DNA of 63,772 nucleotides. Origin: Bacillus testis (GTDB taxonomy: Bacteria > Bacillota > Bacilli > Bacillales > DSM-1321). Location of the stretch: positions 286,995-350,766 of the forward strand of contig NZ_LN851186.1 in the NCBI RefSeq assembly GCF_001243895.1. The letters run 5' to 3'. Shown here piece by piece: positions 21,338-39,270 of the stretch. A program made the translations under genes and the position numbers. The stretch's first letter is position 1, and every line of letters starts with the position of its first letter. The notes under the pieces were generated by a model. That model searched no databases and was not told the origin of the DNA. It saw only the letters and a list, made by a program, of their open reading frames with translations.

Positions 21338-24300
21338 TTGACAGGTCAACTTGTTCAGTATGGACGACACCGCCAGCGCAGAAGTTATGCACGCATTAGC
21401 GAGGTGCTAGAATTACCAAATCTAATTGAAATCCAAACAGCTTCTTACCAGAATTTCTTGGATGAAGGATTAAGGGAAATGTTTAGAGATATTTCTCCAA
21501 TCGAGGATTTCACCGGAAACCTTTCGCTGGAATTTATTGATTACAGTTTAGGAGATCCAAAATACTCAGTAGAAGAATCCAAAGAGCGCGATGTAACTTA
21601 TTCAGCGCCGCTACGAGTAAAAGTGCGTCTCGTTAACAAAGAGACAGGGGAAGTAAAAGACCAAGATGTATTCATGGGCGATTTCCCACTTATGACTGAA
21701 ACAGGTACATTTGTTGTGAACGGGGCGGAACGTGTTATCGTTTCCCAGTTAGTGCGTTCTCCAAGTGTGTACTTCAGCAAAAAGTTTGACAAAAATGGCA
21801 AACGAGGCTTCACAGCCACTGTCATTCCTAACCGGGGTGCATGGTTAGAATATGAAACAGACGCCAAAGATGTTGTGTACGTAAGAATCGATCGTACTAG
21901 AAAACTTCCAGTTACGGTACTTCTTCGCGCACTAGGTTTTGGTTCCGATCAAGAAATCATCGATATCATCGGTGATAATGAGTATCTTCGCAATACGCTT
22001 GAAAAGGACAATACCGAAGGAACAGATAAGGCGCTAATCGAGATTTACGAACGTTTAAGACCAGGCGAGCCGCCAACAGTTGAAAACGCAAAAAGTCTCT
22101 TGATTTCACGTTTCTTTGATCCAAAACGTTATGACTTAGCGAACGTAGGGCGCTATAAAATAAATAAAAAGCTTCACATTAAAAACCGTTTATTCAACCA
22201 ACGTATCGCAGAGACATTGGTAGACCCTGAAACTGGGGAAATCCTTGTTGAAAAAGGTACATTGCTAGATAGACGTACTCTTGACCGCATTCTTCCATAC
22301 TTAGAAGAAGGCATCGGCTTCAAGACGTTAAGACCTTTTGGCGGAGTTGTGGATGAAGATGTAATCGTACAATCCATCAAAATTTACTCTGCTACTGAAA
22401 CAGAAGGCGACAAAGAAATCAACGTGATCGGCAATGCCAATGTGACAGAGGAGATGAAACATATCACCCCTGCCGATATAGTGGCATCCATCTCTTATTT
22501 CTTTGACCTATTGCATCAAGTAGGCGATACAGATGATATCGATCATCTTGGAAACCGTCGTCTGCGCTCTGTTGGTGAGTTATTGCAAAACCAATTCCGT
22601 ATCGGGCTTTCCCGTATGGAACGTGTTGTTCGTGAAAGAATGTCCATTCAGGATACGAACACAATCACTCCTCAACAACTAATCAATATCCGTCCTGTAA
22701 TCGCGTCGATTAAAGAGTTCTTCGGAAGCTCTCAATTATCGCAATTCATGGACCAAACCAACCCGTTGGCAGAGTTGACGCATAAGCGTCGTCTATCAGC
22801 ATTGGGACCTGGTGGTTTAACGCGTGAACGCGCCGGAATGGAAGTGCGTGACGTTCACTATTCCCACTATGGCCGTATGTGTCCGATTGAAACGCCAGAG
22901 GGACCGAACATTGGATTGATCAACTCTCTATCAAGCTTTGCGAAAGTAAACCGCTTTGGCTTCATAGAGACGCCATATAGAAAAGTAGATCCGGAAACAG
23001 GAAGAGTAACCGATCATATTGATTACTTAACTGCTGATGAAGAAGATAACTACGTGGTTGCACAAGCGAATGTTTCTCTTTCTGATGAAGGTGACTTCCT
23101 CGATGATGAGGTTGTTGCACGTTTCCGCGGTGAAAACACTGTAGTTCCTCACGACCGTGTAGACTATATGGATGTTTCGCCAAAACAGGTTGTATCAGCT
23201 GCGACAGCATGTATCCCATTCTTGGAAAACGATGACTCGAACCGTGCCCTAATGGGAGCGAACATGCAACGTCAAGCTGTGCCTTTAATTCAGCCGCAAG
23301 CGCCTCTTGTCGGAACAGGTATGGAATATGTATCAGCTAAGGACTCCGGTGCTGCAATCATTTGTAAGCACGAAGGAATTGTTGAACATGTTGAAGCCCG
23401 TGAAGTATGGGTGCGCCGCATCACTACAATCGACGGCCAAGAAGTAAAAGGCGACCTTGATAAATACCGTCTATTGAAATTCAAACGTTCAAACCAAGGA
23501 ATGTGCTACAACCAAAGACCAATCGTTGCAGTGGGCAACCGCGTAACAAAAGGTGAAATCCTTGCAGATGGACCTTCTATGGAACTTGGTGAATTGGCAC
23601 TTGGACGCAACGTATTAGTAGGCTTCATGACATGGGATGGTTATAACTATGAAGATGCCATCATCATGAGTGAACGCCTTGTCAAAGATGATGTATATAC
23701 ATCCATCCATATCGAAGAGTATGAATCAGAATCACGCGATACAAAGCTTGGACCTGAAGAAATTACTCGCGATATACCGAACGTCGGAGAAGATGCACTT
23801 CGCAATCTTGACGAACGTGGAATCATCCGCATCGGTGCAGAAGTAAAAGACGGAGACTTGCTTGTCGGTAAAGTGACACCTAAAGGGGTTACTGAATTGA
23901 CTGCTGAAGAGCGTTTGCTTCATGCCATCTTTGGTGAAAAAGCGCGTGAAGTCCGCGATACATCTTTACGTGTGCCTCACGGCGGCGGCGGTATCGTCCT
24001 TGACGTGAAAGTCTTTAACCGTGAAGACGGCGATGAACTTCCACCGGGTGTAAATCAACTTGTACGTGCATACATCGTTCAAAAACGTAAAATCCATGAA
24101 GGCGATAAGATGGCCGGACGACATGGTAACAAGGGTGTTATTTCAAGAATCTTGCCGGAAGAAGATATGCCTTATCTTCCAGATGGAACACCGATCGACA
24201 TCATGTTGAACCCACTGGGCGTACCTTCCCGTATGAATATCGGACAGGTGCTTGAACTCCACTTGGGAATGGCTGCACGCCAACTTGGAATCCACGTGGC

Positions 24301-24907
24301 CTCTCCTGTATTCGATGGAGCGACTGAGGAAGATGTGTGGAGCACAATTGAAGAAGCCGGAATGGCAAGAGACGCTAAAACCGTGCTCTATGATGGAAGA
24401 ACCGGTGAACCATTCGATAACCGTGTATCAGTAGGGATCATGTACATGATCAAACTGGCCCACATGGTTGACGATAAATTGCATGCACGTTCTACTGGTC
24501 CATACTCACTTGTAACTCAGCAGCCTCTTGGAGGTAAAGCTCAGTTCGGTGGACAACGTTTTGGTGAGATGGAGGTTTGGGCACTGGAAGCATACGGTGC
24601 TGCTTACACTCTTCAAGAAATCCTTACAGTTAAATCAGATGACGTTGTTGGCCGTGTGAAAACGTATGAAGCAATTGTCAAAGGTGAGAATGTTCCAGAA
24701 CCGGGTGTTCCTGAATCATTCAAGGTACTAATCAAAGAACTACAAAGTCTAGGCTTGGATGTTAAGATCATGTCTAGTGAAGATAAAGAAATCGAAATGC
24801 GCGATATGGAAGATGACGAAGAAGCCAATCAATCCGAAGCGCTATCACTTGAGTCAGATACACAAGTAGACACTGTTGAAGAAACAGAAGTCAATACTAC
24901 AAAGTAA
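21338..24907 (+). CDS. rpoB: RNA polymerase beta subunit
   Basis: RpoB forms half of the RNA polymerase active cleft. The 1189-residue protein is full length and close to Bacillus homologues throughout. The rifampicin-binding cluster ([19 protein letters not shown], then [14 protein letters not shown]) has the sensitive-type residues. [13 protein letters not shown] near the active site is intact. I chose TTG 21338 ([11 protein letters not shown]) because GAGGGGTG lies just ahead; a GTG at 21329 would fall inside that ribosome site. The acidic C-terminal tail is variable in the family. Confidence 0.97.
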   Translation: MTGQLVQYGRHRQRRSYARISEVLELPNLIEIQTASYQNFLDEGLREMFRDISPIEDFTGNLSLEFIDYSLGDPKYSVEESKERDVTYSAPLRVKVRLVNKETGEVKDQDVFMGDFPLMTETGTFVVNGAERVIVSQLVRSPSVYFSKKFDKNGKRGFTATVIPNRGAWLEYETDAKDVVYVRIDRTRKLPVTVLLRALGFGSDQEIIDIIGDNEYLRNTLEKDNTEGTDKALIEIYERLRPGEPPTVENAKSLLISRFFDPKRYDLANVGRYKINKKLHIKNRLFNQRIAETLVDPETGEILVEKGTLLDRRTLDRILPYLEEGIGFKTLRPFGGVVDEDVIVQSIKIYSATETEGDKEINVIGNANVTEEMKHITPADIVASISYFFDLLHQVGDTDDIDHLGNRRLRSVGELLQNQFRIGLSRMERVVRERMSIQDTNTITPQQLINIRPVIASIKEFFGSSQLSQFMDQTNPLAELTHKRRLSALGPGGLTRERAGMEVRDVHYSHYGRMCPIETPEGPNIGLINSLSSFAKVNRFGFIETPYRKVDPETGRVTDHIDYLTADEEDNYVVAQANVSLSDEGDFLDDEVVARFRGENTVVPHDRVDYMDVSPKQVVSAATACIPFLENDDSNRALMGANMQRQAVPLIQPQAPLVGTGMEYVSAKDSGAAIICKHEGIVEHVEAREVWVRRITTIDGQEVKGDLDKYRLLKFKRSNQGMCYNQRPIVAVGNRVTKGEILADGPSMELGELALGRNVLVGFMTWDGYNYEDAIIMSERLVKDDVYTSIHIEEYESESRDTKLGPEEITRDIPNVGEDALRNLDERGIIRIGAEVKDGDLLVGKVTPKGVTELTAEERLLHAIFGEKAREVRDTSLRVPHGGGGIVLDVKVFNREDGDELPPGVNQLVRAYIVQKRKIHEGDKMAGRHGNKGVISRILPEEDMPYLPDGTPIDIMLNPLGVPSRMNIGQVLELHLGMAARQLGIHVASPVFDGATEEDVWSTIEEAGMARDAKTVLYDGRTGEPFDNRVSVGIMYMIKLAHMVDDKLHARSTGPYSLVTQQPLGGKAQFGGQRFGEMEVWALEAYGAAYTLQEILTVKSDDVVGRVKTYEAIVKGENVPEPGVPESFKVLIKELQSLGLDVKIMSSEDKEIEMRDMEDDEEANQSEALSLESDTQVDTVEETEVNTTK

Positions 24908-24971
24908 TCTATTCTTCCAAGAGCCTGAGCTAAAAGGGTAAAACCTGGAATCTAAAAGGGAGGTCGGCCCC

Positions 24972-27900
24972 TTGCTGGATGTAAATAATTTTGAGTATAT
25001 GAAAATAGGTCTAGCATCACCTGACAAGATTCGATCTTGGTCATTCGGTGAAGTGAAAAAACCAGAAACGATTAACTACCGTACGCTGAAACCTGAAAAA
25101 GATGGTTTGTTCTGTGAACGTATTTTCGGTCCAACAAAGGATTGGGAATGTCACTGCGGTAAATATAAACGAGTTCGTTATAAAGGCGTTGTCTGTGATC
25201 GTTGCGGAGTTGAAGTAACGAGAGCAAAAGTTCGCCGTGAACGTATGGGCCATATCGAGTTGGCAGCACCTGTCTCTCATATATGGTACTTTAAAGGAAT
25301 CCCGAGCCGTATGGGACTTGTCTTGGACATGTCCCCACGTGCTCTTGAAGAAGTCATCTATTTTGCTTCATATGTAGTAACGGATACAGGCGCAACTTCT
25401 TTGGAGAAAAAACAACTTTTATCTGAGAAAGAGTACCGCAGTTACCGTGAAAAATATGGAAACAAATTCCAGGCATCTATGGGTGCTGAAGCAATCCGTA
25501 AGCTTCTGCAAGACATCAATACGGAAAAAGAAGTGGATATGCTGAAAGAAGAGCTTAAGACTGCACAAGGCCAACGCCGTACACGTGCAATCAAACGCCT
25601 TGAAGTACTGGAAGCATTCCGTAATTCAGGCAATGAGCCATCTTGGATGATTCTCGAAGTTCTTCCGGTTATCCCGCCTGAACTCCGTCCAATGGTCCAA
25701 TTGGATGGCGGCAGATTCGCCACTTCCGATCTAAACGATCTATATCGTCGTGTAATCAACCGTAACAATCGTTTAAAACGCTTGTTGGACCTTGGCGCAC
25801 CAAGCATCATTGTTCAAAACGAAAAACGTATGTTGCAGGAAGCAGTAGATGCATTGATCGATAACGGACGCCGCGGCAGACCAGTCACTGGACCAGGTAA
25901 CCGTCCATTGAAATCCCTATCGCATATGTTGAAAGGGAAACAAGGCCGTTTCCGTCAAAACCTTCTTGGTAAGCGTGTTGACTATTCAGGACGTTCCGTT
26001 ATCGTCGTAGGTCCTAACCTTAAAATGTACCAATGCGGACTTCCTAAAGAAATGGCGATTGAATTGTTCAAGCCATTCGTTATGAAAGAATTGGTCGGCA
26101 AAGGATTAGCACATAATATTAAATCCGCTAAACGTAAAATCGAACGTATGCAGCCTGAAGTCTGGGATGTATTAGAAGAAGTCATTAAGGAGCATCCGGT
26201 ACTATTGAACCGTGCACCGACTCTTCATAGATTAGGGATCCAGGCGTTTGAACCAACTTTAGTTGAAGGTCGCGCAATTCGTCTTCACCCGCTTGTATGT
26301 ACAGCTTACAACGCTGACTTCGACGGTGACCAAATGGCGGTTCACGTACCTCTATCTGCTGAAGCGCAGGCTGAAGCAAGAATGCTGATGCTTGCGGCTC
26401 AAAACATTCTGAACCCTAAAGATGGTAAACCGGTTGTTACTCCTTCACAGGATATGGTACTAGGTAACTACTACTTGACACTTGAAAGAGAAGGAGCAGT
26501 CGGTGAAGGTATGGTATTCAATGATACAAGCGAAGCATTATTGGCTTACCAAAATGGATATTGCCACTTGCATACACGTGTGGCAGTTGCCGCTTCTTCA
26601 TTGAATAACGAAACATTCACTGAAGAACAGAACAATCAACTTCTAATTACGACAGTGGGTAAATTGGTATTCAACGAAATTCTTCCTAAGACTTTCCCGT
26701 ATATCAACGAACCGACTAAAGAAAACTTAGAAGTAAAAACACCAGAACGCTTCTTCATTGAAAAAGGGGCAAATGTGCTTGAAGCCATTAAAGCACAACC
26801 GATCATTGATCCATTCAAGAAGAAAATCCTTGGAAACATCATTTCGGAAGTATTTAAGAGATTCAAGATTACTGAAACATCTAAAATGCTTGACCGGATG
26901 AAAGACCTAGGATTCAAGTATTCCACTAAAGCTGGTATCACAGTAGGTGTGGCGGATATCGTGGTACTTGAAGAAAAAACGGATATCATCCATGAAGCAC
27001 AGCACAAAGTGGATAACGTCCTTAAACAATTTAGACGTGGTTTAATCACGGAAGACGAAAGATATGAACGCGTCATTTCCATCTGGAGTGCCGCTAAAGA
27101 TGAAATTCAAGGTAAGTTGATGAAATCCTTGGATCGCCGAAACCCAATCTTCATGATGAGTGATTCCGGTGCCCGTGGTAACGCATCTAACTTTACACAG
27201 CTTGCCGGTATGCGCGGTCTGATGGCCAACCCGGCTGGTCGTATCATTGAATTGCCGATCAAATCTAGTTTCCGTGAAGGTCTGACAGTACTCGAGTACT
27301 TCATCTCCACTCACGGTGCGCGTAAAGGTCTTGCCGATACAGCCCTTAAGACTGCCGACTCAGGTTACCTGACTCGTCGTCTGGTTGACGTTGCACAAGA
27401 TGTTATCGTCCGTGATGATGACTGTGGTACTGACCGAGGATTGCTTATCACAGCGCTTAAAGATGGTACAGAAATCATCGAAAGCCTGGAAGAGCGCCTA
27501 GTTGGACGCCATGCAAGAAAAACAATCAAACACCCTGAAACTGGTGAAGTGATTGTTCCAGAAAACGGTCTAATAACGGAAGATCTTGCCCACTATATCG
27601 AAAGTGTCGGTATTAAAGAAGTATGGATCCGTTCTGCATTCACATGTAACACACGTCATGGTGTATGTAAGAAATGTTATGGCCGTAACTTGGCAACTGG
27701 CCAAGAAGTTGAAGTCGGTGAAGCGGTCGGAATTATCGCTGCACAATCAATCGGTGAACCGGGTACTCAGTTAACAATGCGTACCTTCCATACAGGTGGG
27801 GTTGCCGGAGACGACATCACACAAGGTCTTCCACGTATCCAGGAAATTTTTGAGGCGCGTAATCCGAAAGGTCTATCGCATATCTCAGAAATTGACGGGG

Positions 27901-28571
27901 TAGTCGTTGCCATCAATGAAGCTAAAGATAAACAACAAGAAATCGTTGTACAAGGCGCTGTTGAAACTCGCTCTTACACGGTTCCATATACAGCTCGATT
28001 GAAAGTCGGCGTTAACTCTAAAGTAGAGCGCGGACATGAATTGACTGAAGGATCCATTGATCCTAAAGAATTGCTTAAAGTAAAAGATACGCTTGCAGTG
28101 CAAGAATATCTTCTTAAAGAAGTGCAAAAAGTATACCGTATGCAAGGTGTAGAAATCGGTGATAAGCATATTGAAGTAATGGTTCGACAAATGCTTCGCA
28201 AAATCCGCGTGATTGACGCTGGAGATACGGATGTATTGCCTGGCACATTGCTTGATATTCACCAATTCACTGACGCCAATACAGCTGCTCTTCTTAGCGG
28301 AAGAAAGCCTGCAACTGGCCGTCCGGTCTTGCTTGGTATCACAAAAGCTTCACTTGAAACAGATTCATTCTTATCTGCAGCATCCTTCCAGGAAACAACA
28401 AGAGTCCTTACAGATGCAGCTATTAAAGGTAAGCGTGATGAACTTCTAGGACTTAAGGAAAATGTTATCATTGGTAAGCTGGTTCCTGCTGGTACTGGTA
28501 TGCCTCGTTACAGAAAAGCTGTACCTGTATTCACAGAGCAAGCTGAACAAGAAACACAACCTGTAGAGTAA
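24972..28571 (+). CDS. rpoC: RNA polymerase beta' subunit
   Basis: RpoC carries the catalytic magnesium site. The 1199 residues include the N-terminal zinc finger ([20 protein letters not shown] near 60-79), the active-site NADFDGD near 447-453, the bridge and trigger helices, and a second zinc cluster ([13 protein letters not shown]). The start is TTG 24972 ([13 protein letters not shown]) behind GGGAGG. It lies 64 bases after rpoB. A terminator follows, so the str operon is transcribed separately. Confidence 0.97.
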   Translation: MLDVNNFEYMKIGLASPDKIRSWSFGEVKKPETINYRTLKPEKDGLFCERIFGPTKDWECHCGKYKRVRYKGVVCDRCGVEVTRAKVRRERMGHIELAAPVSHIWYFKGIPSRMGLVLDMSPRALEEVIYFASYVVTDTGATSLEKKQLLSEKEYRSYREKYGNKFQASMGAEAIRKLLQDINTEKEVDMLKEELKTAQGQRRTRAIKRLEVLEAFRNSGNEPSWMILEVLPVIPPELRPMVQLDGGRFATSDLNDLYRRVINRNNRLKRLLDLGAPSIIVQNEKRMLQEAVDALIDNGRRGRPVTGPGNRPLKSLSHMLKGKQGRFRQNLLGKRVDYSGRSVIVVGPNLKMYQCGLPKEMAIELFKPFVMKELVGKGLAHNIKSAKRKIERMQPEVWDVLEEVIKEHPVLLNRAPTLHRLGIQAFEPTLVEGRAIRLHPLVCTAYNADFDGDQMAVHVPLSAEAQAEARMLMLAAQNILNPKDGKPVVTPSQDMVLGNYYLTLEREGAVGEGMVFNDTSEALLAYQNGYCHLHTRVAVAASSLNNETFTEEQNNQLLITTVGKLVFNEILPKTFPYINEPTKENLEVKTPERFFIEKGANVLEAIKAQPIIDPFKKKILGNIISEVFKRFKITETSKMLDRMKDLGFKYSTKAGITVGVADIVVLEEKTDIIHEAQHKVDNVLKQFRRGLITEDERYERVISIWSAAKDEIQGKLMKSLDRRNPIFMMSDSGARGNASNFTQLAGMRGLMANPAGRIIELPIKSSFREGLTVLEYFISTHGARKGLADTALKTADSGYLTRRLVDVAQDVIVRDDDCGTDRGLLITALKDGTEIIESLEERLVGRHARKTIKHPETGEVIVPENGLITEDLAHYIESVGIKEVWIRSAFTCNTRHGVCKKCYGRNLATGQEVEVGEAVGIIAAQSIGEPGTQLTMRTFHTGGVAGDDITQGLPRIQEIFEARNPKGLSHISEIDGVVVAINEAKDKQQEIVVQGAVETRSYTVPYTARLKVGVNSKVERGHELTEGSIDPKELLKVKDTLAVQEYLLKEVQKVYRMQGVEIGDKHIEVMVRQMLRKIRVIDAGDTDVLPGTLLDIHQFTDANTAALLSGRKPATGRPVLLGITKASLETDSFLSAASFQETTRVLTDAAIKGKRDELLGLKENVIIGKLVPAGTGMPRYRKAVPVFTEQAEQETQPVE

Positions 28572-28582
28572 GAAGTAATAAT

Positions 28583-28615
28583 AAATGGCCAGTAAAGAAG
28601 ATTTTCTGGCCATTT
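28583..28615 (+). terminator. Terminator after rpoC
   Basis: AAATGGCCAG (28583-28592) pairs with CTGGCCATTT (28606-28615). It lies 11 bases after the rpoC stop; the tail is AT-rich rather than a pure T-run. Confidence 0.75.
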
Positions 28616-29378
<763 letters not shown>

Positions 29379-29409
29379 TTCTAACAAAACTAAAATAATT
29401 TCTCGTTGA

Positions 29410-29895
<486 letters not shown>

Positions 29896-29945
29896 GATTC
29901 GAACTATATTCATAAAAATGTACAATAAGGAAGGAGAAAGACCCA

Positions 29946-32024
29946 ATGGCAAGAGAGTTCTCCTTAGCAAAGACTCGTAATATTGGTATCATGGCACATA
30001 TCGATGCCGGTAAAACTACCACTACTGAACGTGTTCTTTACTACACAGGTCGTATCCACAAAATTGGTGAAACGCACGAAGGTGCTTCACAAATGGACTG
30101 GATGGAACAAGAACAAGAACGTGGTATCACAATCACTTCTGCTGCTACAACAGCACAGTGGAAAGAACACCGCGTAAACATCATCGACACACCGGGACAC
30201 GTAGACTTCACAGTTGAAGTAGAACGTTCACTTCGTGTACTTGATGGTGCAGTTGCAGTGCTTGATGCTCAATCAGGCGTTGAGCCTCAAACTGAAACAG
30301 TTTGGCGCCAAGCTACAACTTACGGTGTACCACGTGTTGTATTCGTAAATAAAATGGACAAAATCGGTGCTGACTTCCTATACTCAGTAGGAACTCTTCA
30401 CGATCGTCTACAAGCGAATGCACATCCAATCCAATTACCAATTGGTGCGGAAGATGAGTTCAGCGGTATTATCGACTTAGTAGAAATGAAAGCTATTATG
30501 TACGGTAATGACCTAGGAACTGATATCACAGTTACAGAAATTCCTTCTGAATATCAAGATCAAGCTGATGAGTACCGTGAAAAGCTACTTGAAGCTGTTG
30601 CTGAACTTGATGAAGAGTTAATGGAAAAATACCTTGGCGGTGAAGAGATCACTGTTGAAGAGCTAAAAGCAGCAATTCGTAAAGGTACTGTTAACGTAGA
30701 ATTCTACCCAGTAATCTGTGGTTCTGCATTCAAAAACAAAGGTGTTCAGCCAATGCTAGACGCTGTAATCGACTACCTTCCATCTCCACTTGATGTACCT
30801 TCAATCAAAGGTACTTCACCTGACACAGATGAAGAGCTAGTGCGTCATTCAAGCGATGAAGAACCATTCTCAGCGCTTGCATTTAAAGTTATGACTGACC
30901 CTTATGTTGGTAAACTAACTTTCTTCCGTGTATACTCTGGTACATTGAGCTCAGGTTCTTATGTACAGAACTCTACTAAGGGTAAACGTGAACGTGTAGG
31001 ACGTATCCTGCAAATGCACGCAAACTCTCGTCAAGAGATCGACATGGTATACGCAGGGGATATCGCTGCTGCTGTAGGTCTTAAAGATACTACAACTGGT
31101 GATACTCTATGTGACGAAAAGAATCTTGTTATTCTTGAGTCTATGGAATTCCCAGAGCCAGTTATCTCTCTATCTATCGAGCCTAAATCTAAAGCTGACC
31201 AAGATAAGATGACAACTGCTCTACAAAAACTTCAAGAAGAAGATCCAACATTCCGTGCGCATACTGACCAAGAAACTGGCCAAGTAATCATCGCTGGTAT
31301 GGGTGAACTTCACTTGGATATCCTAGTTGACCGTATGCGTCGTGAATTTAAAGTTGAAGCTAACGTTGGTGCACCTCAGGTTGCTTACCGTGAAACGTTC
31401 CGTCAATCTGCACAGGTTGAAGGTAAATTCGCTCGCCAATCTGGTGGACGTGGTCAATACGGACACGTTTGGATTGAATTCTCTCCAAACGAAGAAGGTA
31501 AAGGATTCGAGTTTGAAAATGCGATCGTCGGTGGTGTTGTTCCTCGTGAATACATCCCTGCTGTACAAGCTGGTCTAGAAGATGCTCTAGAACGCGGTGT
31601 ACTTGCTGGCTTCCCGCTAGTAGACGTAAAAGCAAAACTTTACGATGGATCTTACCATGATGTCGACTCATCTGAAATGGCGTTTAAAGTCGCTGCATCT
31701 CTTGCTCTTAAGAATGCCGCTTCTAAATGTAAACCTGTTATCCTTGAGCCAGTCATGAAAGTTGAAGTTGTAATGCCTGAAGAATATCTTGGAGATATTA
31801 TGGGTAACATCACTTCTCGCCGTGGACGCGTTGAAGGTATGGAAGCTCGCGGTAACGCACAAGTCGTTAAAGCGTTCGTTCCACTATCTGAAATGTTCGG
31901 ATATGCAACAACACTTCGTTCTGCAACTCAAGGACGCGGTACGTTCTCAATGCATTTCGACCACTACGAAGAAGTACCTAAAGCAATCTCTGAAGAGATC
32001 ATCAAAAAAAATAAAGGTGAATAA
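29946..32024 (+). CDS. fusA: Elongation factor G
   Basis: EF-G drives translocation and, with RRF, ribosome recycling. The 692 residues hold all five domains. The G domain has AHIDAGKT at 17-24, DTPGH and NKMD. Domain IV with the [15 protein letters not shown] loop and the C-terminal domain V follow. No fusidic-acid-resistance change is obvious. It is 50 bases after rpsG and 125 before tuf. Confidence 0.97.
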   Translation: MAREFSLAKTRNIGIMAHIDAGKTTTTERVLYYTGRIHKIGETHEGASQMDWMEQEQERGITITSAATTAQWKEHRVNIIDTPGHVDFTVEVERSLRVLDGAVAVLDAQSGVEPQTETVWRQATTYGVPRVVFVNKMDKIGADFLYSVGTLHDRLQANAHPIQLPIGAEDEFSGIIDLVEMKAIMYGNDLGTDITVTEIPSEYQDQADEYREKLLEAVAELDEELMEKYLGGEEITVEELKAAIRKGTVNVEFYPVICGSAFKNKGVQPMLDAVIDYLPSPLDVPSIKGTSPDTDEELVRHSSDEEPFSALAFKVMTDPYVGKLTFFRVYSGTLSSGSYVQNSTKGKRERVGRILQMHANSRQEIDMVYAGDIAAAVGLKDTTTGDTLCDEKNLVILESMEFPEPVISLSIEPKSKADQDKMTTALQKLQEEDPTFRAHTDQETGQVIIAGMGELHLDILVDRMRREFKVEANVGAPQVAYRETFRQSAQVEGKFARQSGGRGQYGHVWIEFSPNEEGKGFEFENAIVGGVVPREYIPAVQAGLEDALERGVLAGFPLVDVKAKLYDGSYHDVDSSEMAFKVAASLALKNAASKCKPVILEPVMKVEVVMPEEYLGDIMGNITSRRGRVEGMEARGNAQVVKAFVPLSEMFGYATTLRSATQGRGTFSMHFDHYEEVPKAISEEIIKKNKGE

Positions 32025-32149
32025 TTGCTTTTCACTCTTTGTTGAAGTATAACTACTAATGTAAGCTTGGAGGTGGTGAGAACTGCCTCCACTGCATAAT
32101 ACTTACGTTAAACCAAAATAAACCTATAATCTTAAGGAGGAAATTCCTA

Positions 32150-33337
32150 ATGGCTAAAGCTAAATTCGATCGCTCTAAACCACACGTTAATATCGGAACA
32201 ATCGGTCACGTTGACCACGGTAAAACAACTCTAACTGCTGCTATCACTTCTGTACTTGCTAAAAAAGGTCAAGCAGAAGCTCGCGCTTACGATCAAATCG
32301 ACGGTGCTCCAGAAGAAAGAGAACGTGGTATCACAATCTCTACTGCACACGTTGAATACGAAACTGACAACCGTCACTATGCACACGTTGACTGCCCAGG
32401 ACACGCTGACTATGTTAAAAACATGATCACTGGTGCTGCTCAAATGGACGGCGGTATCCTAGTAGTATCTGCTGCTGACGGCCCAATGCCACAAACTCGT
32501 GAGCACATCCTTCTTTCTCGTCAAGTAGGTGTTCCTTACCTAGTTGTATTCATGAACAAATGTGACATGGTTGACGACGAAGAACTACTTGAACTAGTAG
32601 AAATGGAAATCCGTGACCTTCTTACTGAATATGAATTCCCTGGTGACGATATTCCTGTAATTAAAGGTTCTGCCCTTAAAGCTCTTGAAGGAGACGCTCA
32701 ATGGGAAGAAAAAATCGTTGAACTAATGGCTGCAGTTGACGAGTACATCCCAACTCCAACTCGTGACACTGACAAACCATTCATGATGCCAGTTGAGGAC
32801 GTATTCTCAATCACAGGTCGTGGTACTGTTGCTACAGGTCGTGTTGAGCGTGGACAAGTTAAAGTCGGCGACGTTGTTGAAATCGTTGGTATCGCAGACG
32901 AAGCTAAATCTACAACTGTAACAGGTGTAGAAATGTTCCGTAAACTTCTTGACTATGCAGAAGCTGGTGACAACATTGGTGCACTTCTTCGTGGTGTATC
33001 CCGTGACGAAATCCAACGTGGTCAAGTATTGGCTAAACCAGGTTCAATCAACCCACACAAAAAATTCAAAGCTGAAGTTTATGTTCTTTCAAAAGAAGAA
33101 GGTGGACGTCACACTCCATTCTTCTCTAACTACCGTCCTCAGTTCTACTTCCGTACAACTGACGTAACTGGTATCTGTAATCTTCCTGAAGGCGTAGAAA
33201 TGGTTATGCCTGGAGATAACATCGAAATGTCTGTTGAGCTTATCGCTCCAGTAGCTATCGAAGAAGGTACTAAGTTCTCTATCCGTGAAGGCGGACGTAC
33301 TGTAGGCGCTGGCGTAGTTGCTTCTATCCAAGAATAA
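32150..33337 (+). CDS. tuf: Elongation factor Tu
   Basis: EF-Tu delivers aminoacyl-tRNA to the ribosome. The 395 residues contain the G motifs GHVDHGKT (19-26), DCPGH and NKCD, then the two beta-barrel domains ending in [15 protein letters not shown]. Codon use is extremely biased. The upstream gap (32025-32149) contains a GGAGG/CCTCC hairpin near 32068-32090 that could be an mRNA processing site. A strong terminator follows the gene. Confidence 0.97.
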   Translation: MAKAKFDRSKPHVNIGTIGHVDHGKTTLTAAITSVLAKKGQAEARAYDQIDGAPEERERGITISTAHVEYETDNRHYAHVDCPGHADYVKNMITGAAQMDGGILVVSAADGPMPQTREHILLSRQVGVPYLVVFMNKCDMVDDEELLELVEMEIRDLLTEYEFPGDDIPVIKGSALKALEGDAQWEEKIVELMAAVDEYIPTPTRDTDKPFMMPVEDVFSITGRGTVATGRVERGQVKVGDVVEIVGIADEAKSTTVTGVEMFRKLLDYAEAGDNIGALLRGVSRDEIQRGQVLAKPGSINPHKKFKAEVYVLSKEEGGRHTPFFSNYRPQFYFRTTDVTGICNLPEGVEMVMPGDNIEMSVELIAPVAIEEGTKFSIREGGRTVGAGVVASIQE

Positions 33338-33355
33338 TTACAACAGTTTCTAATA

Positions 33356-33392
33356 AAAAAAGGCAGACGGTTTTCGACCGTCTGCCTTTTTT
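33356..33392 (+). terminator. Terminator after tuf
   Basis: AGGCAGACGGT (33361-33371) pairs perfectly with ACCGTCTGCCT (33377-33387), flanked by A and T runs. It ends the str operon and could work in both directions. Confidence 0.93.
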
Positions 33393-33537
33393 CTATTCCA
33401 GTAATTCACTATAGGAAATAGCGCTGGGATGTACTAGAATGAACAAGCAGGATGAAGCTTTGGAGATCCGTTTCATCCGAGTTTCTTCTATAGATATTGC
33501 AGTCCGTATTTCTTCATATCTCATTTCAAACTAGAAC

Positions 33538-33634
33538 TTGATAAATGGAGAAATACTATGTATAATAGACAAAGTGTGTTACAGATTTAACTTCTCGATA
33601 AAATATTGCATTTTGCCCAGAAGTTAGGTATAAT
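33538..33634 (+). promoter_or_regulatory. Tandem promoters of the S10-spc-alpha superoperon
   Basis: Two promoters with 17-base spacers are visible: TTGATA (33538-33543) with TATAAT (33561-33566), and TTGCAT (33606-33611) with TATAAT (33629-33634). Both -10 boxes are followed by the same AGACAA, so the second may derive from the first by duplication. The leader to 33769 has ATACAC/GTGTAT pairing near 33679-33710. The stretch 33394-33537 holds nothing I recognise. Confidence 0.75.
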
Positions 33635-33730
33635 AGACAATGTTGGTCTTTGGCCGCGATGATGTGGGAGGTTGCTGATACACCCGGCCGCTTTGCCATG
33701 GCGCGTGTATGGGAAATTTCCACGGAGTAA

Positions 33731-34078
<348 letters not shown>

Positions 34079-34111
34079 TTTATAAATATAATTTCTCAGG
34101 AGGTGTGACTC

Positions 34112-34741
34112 ATGACCAAAGGAATCTTAGGAAAGAAAATCGGTATGACGCAAGTATTTGCTGAAAACGGCGAGCTTATCCCTGTAACAGTAATTGAAGC
34201 TGCATCAAACGTTGTTCTTCAAAAGAAAACCATTGAAAATGACGGATATGAAGCAATTCAAATCGGTTTCTCTGACAAGCGCGAAAAGCTTTCAAACAAA
34301 CCAGAACAAGGGCATGTAGCTAAAGCAAACACTGCACCTAAGCGCTTCATCCGCGAATTCCGCGGGGTAAACCTTGATGAATACGAGGTTGGTCAAGAAG
34401 TCAAAGTTAGCATTTTCGCTGAAGGCGATACAGTAGACGTAACAGGAACATCAAAAGGTAAAGGATTCCAAGGCTCAATCAAGCGCCACGGACAATCTCG
34501 CGGACCAATGTCTCACGGTTCTCGTTATCACCGTCGCCCTGGTTCAATGGGACCTGTTGCTCCAAACCGTGTATTTAAAGGTAAATTGCTACCTGGACGC
34601 ATGGGTGGAGACCAAATCACTGTTCAAAACCTAACAATCGTTAAGGTTGACGTTGAACGTAATCTTCTTCTAATCAAAGGTAACGTACCTGGTGCGAAAA
34701 AATCCTTGATTAAAGTGAAATCAGCGATCAAAGCTAAATAA
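34112..34741 (+). CDS. rplC: Ribosomal protein L3
   Basis: L3 is an early 50S assembly protein whose extension reaches the peptidyl-transferase centre. The 209 residues begin [16 protein letters not shown]. They include the [21 protein letters not shown] extension with the glutamine methylated in some species. AGGAGGTG precedes ATG. Confidence 0.97.
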   Translation: MTKGILGKKIGMTQVFAENGELIPVTVIEAASNVVLQKKTIENDGYEAIQIGFSDKREKLSNKPEQGHVAKANTAPKRFIREFRGVNLDEYEVGQEVKVSIFAEGDTVDVTGTSKGKGFQGSIKRHGQSRGPMSHGSRYHRRPGSMGPVAPNRVFKGKLLPGRMGGDQITVQNLTIVKVDVERNLLLIKGNVPGAKKSLIKVKSAIKAK

Positions 34742-34770
34742 GTTTTATAAGAAAGGAGGAGCATTGGAAT

Positions 34771-35394
34771 ATGCCTAAAGTTACATTATTTAACCAAGCA
34801 GGTTCTAACGTTGGAGAAATCGAACTAAACGAATCTATCTTTGGTATTGAACCGAACCAAAGCGTATTATTCGAAGCTATCGTTATGCAACGCGCTTCTT
34901 TACGCCAAGGAACTCATAAAGTAAAAAATCGTTCTGAAGTAGCAGGCGGTGGACGCAAACCATGGCGTCAAAAAGGAACTGGACGTGCACGTCAAGGTTC
35001 TATCCGCTCTCCACAATGGCGTGGTGGTGGTACTGTATTCGGACCACAACCAAGATCATACAGCTACAAACTTCCTAAGAAAGTACGTCGTCTAGCACTT
35101 AAGTCAGCTCTTGCTTCAAAAGTACAAGACGAAAACCTTCTAGTTCTTGAAAGCTTATCTTTCGAAGCTCCAAAAACTAAAGAATTCGTATCATTCTTAA
35201 AAGGTCTTTCAGTAGACACTAAAGCACTTATCGTAACAGATGCTCTTGATGAAAATGTTGCATTGTCTGCACGTAACATCCCTGGTGTTACAGTACTTGA
35301 CGCAGCTGGTTTGAATGTTCTTGACCTAGTTGGACACAACAAACTAATCATGACTAAAGCAGCTGTTGAAAAAGTAGAGGAGGTGCTTGCATAA
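34771..35394 (+). CDS. rplD: Ribosomal protein L4
   Basis: L4 lines the exit tunnel and in some bacteria represses the S10 operon. The 207 residues include the basic tunnel loop [20 protein letters not shown] followed by [16 protein letters not shown]. No macrolide-resistance change is evident. Its stop overlaps rplW by one base (TAATG). Confidence 0.97.
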   Translation: MPKVTLFNQAGSNVGEIELNESIFGIEPNQSVLFEAIVMQRASLRQGTHKVKNRSEVAGGGRKPWRQKGTGRARQGSIRSPQWRGGGTVFGPQPRSYSYKLPKKVRRLALKSALASKVQDENLLVLESLSFEAPKTKEFVSFLKGLSVDTKALIVTDALDENVALSARNIPGVTVLDAAGLNVLDLVGHNKLIMTKAAVEKVEEVLA

Positions 35395-35678
35395 TGGATG
35401 CACGCGATATCATTAAGCGCCCCGTAATTACAGAAGCTTCTGCTGACGCTATGGCTGAGAAGAAGTACACATTTGAAGTTGACGTGAGAGCTAACAAAAC
35501 TCAAGTCAAAGATGCTGTTCAAGAAATTTTCGGCGTTAAAGTTGAAAAAGTGAACATCATGAACTATAAAGGTAAATTCAAACGCATGGGCAGACATGCA
35601 GGTTACACTAACAAGCGCCGTAAAGCAATTGTTAAATTGACTGCCGATAGCAAAGAAATCGAAATTTTTGAAGCGTAA
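35394..35678 (+). CDS. rplW: Ribosomal protein L23
   Basis: L23 sits at the tunnel exit and docks trigger factor and SRP. The 94 residues have the typical [16 protein letters not shown] start and the [20 protein letters not shown] core. The GAGGAGGTG site lies in the end of rplD. Confidence 0.97.
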   Translation: MDARDIIKRPVITEASADAMAEKKYTFEVDVRANKTQVKDAVQEIFGVKVEKVNIMNYKGKFKRMGRHAGYTNKRRKAIVKLTADSKEIEIFEA

Positions 35679-35692
35679 GCTTAGAATATTAG

Positions 35693-36880
<1,188 letters not shown>

Positions 36881-36897
36881 CGAGAGGAGGGCATCTC

Positions 36898-37239
36898 ATG
36901 CAAGCTAAAGCTGTTGCTAATACAGTTCGTATCGCTCCTCGTAAAGTTCGTTTAGTAATTGATCTAATTCGAGGAAAGCAAGTAGGCGAAGCAATCGCAA
37001 TTCTTCGTCATACGCCAAAAACATCATCTCCAGTAGTAGAGAAATTATTGAAATCTGCTATGGCGAACGCTGAGCACAACTACGATATGGATGTAAACAA
37101 TCTAGTAGTAAGCCAAGCATATGTAAACGAAGGACCAACACTTAAACGTTTCCGTCCTCGTGCAATGGGCCGTGCTAGTGCAATCAACAAACGCACTTCA
37201 CATATTACGATCGTTTTATCAGAAAAGAAGGAGGGATAA
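36898..37239 (+). CDS. rplV: Ribosomal protein L22
   Basis: L22 reaches into the exit tunnel with a beta-hairpin. The 113 residues show [20 protein letters not shown] and the hairpin segment ERF-like region [20 protein letters not shown], where macrolide resistance changes occur; it looks wild type. AGGAGGG precedes ATG. Confidence 0.97.
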   Translation: MQAKAVANTVRIAPRKVRLVIDLIRGKQVGEAIAILRHTPKTSSPVVEKLLKSAMANAEHNYDMDVNNLVVSQAYVNEGPTLKRFRPRAMGRASAINKRTSHITIVLSEKKEG

Positions 37240-37242
37240 TCT

Positions 37243-38529
<1,287 letters not shown>

Positions 38530-38552
38530 TAATTCGAGAGGAGGTTTGCTGA

Positions 38553-38816
<264 letters not shown>

Positions 38817-38859
38817 TTATATTCTGTTCGGATCATTTTAATTCCGAAAGGAGGTCTAG

Positions 38860-39231
<372 letters not shown>

Positions 39232-39270
39232 GAAAAACTCGTAAAGGCCTTTCAAGGAGGTGCGAAACGC

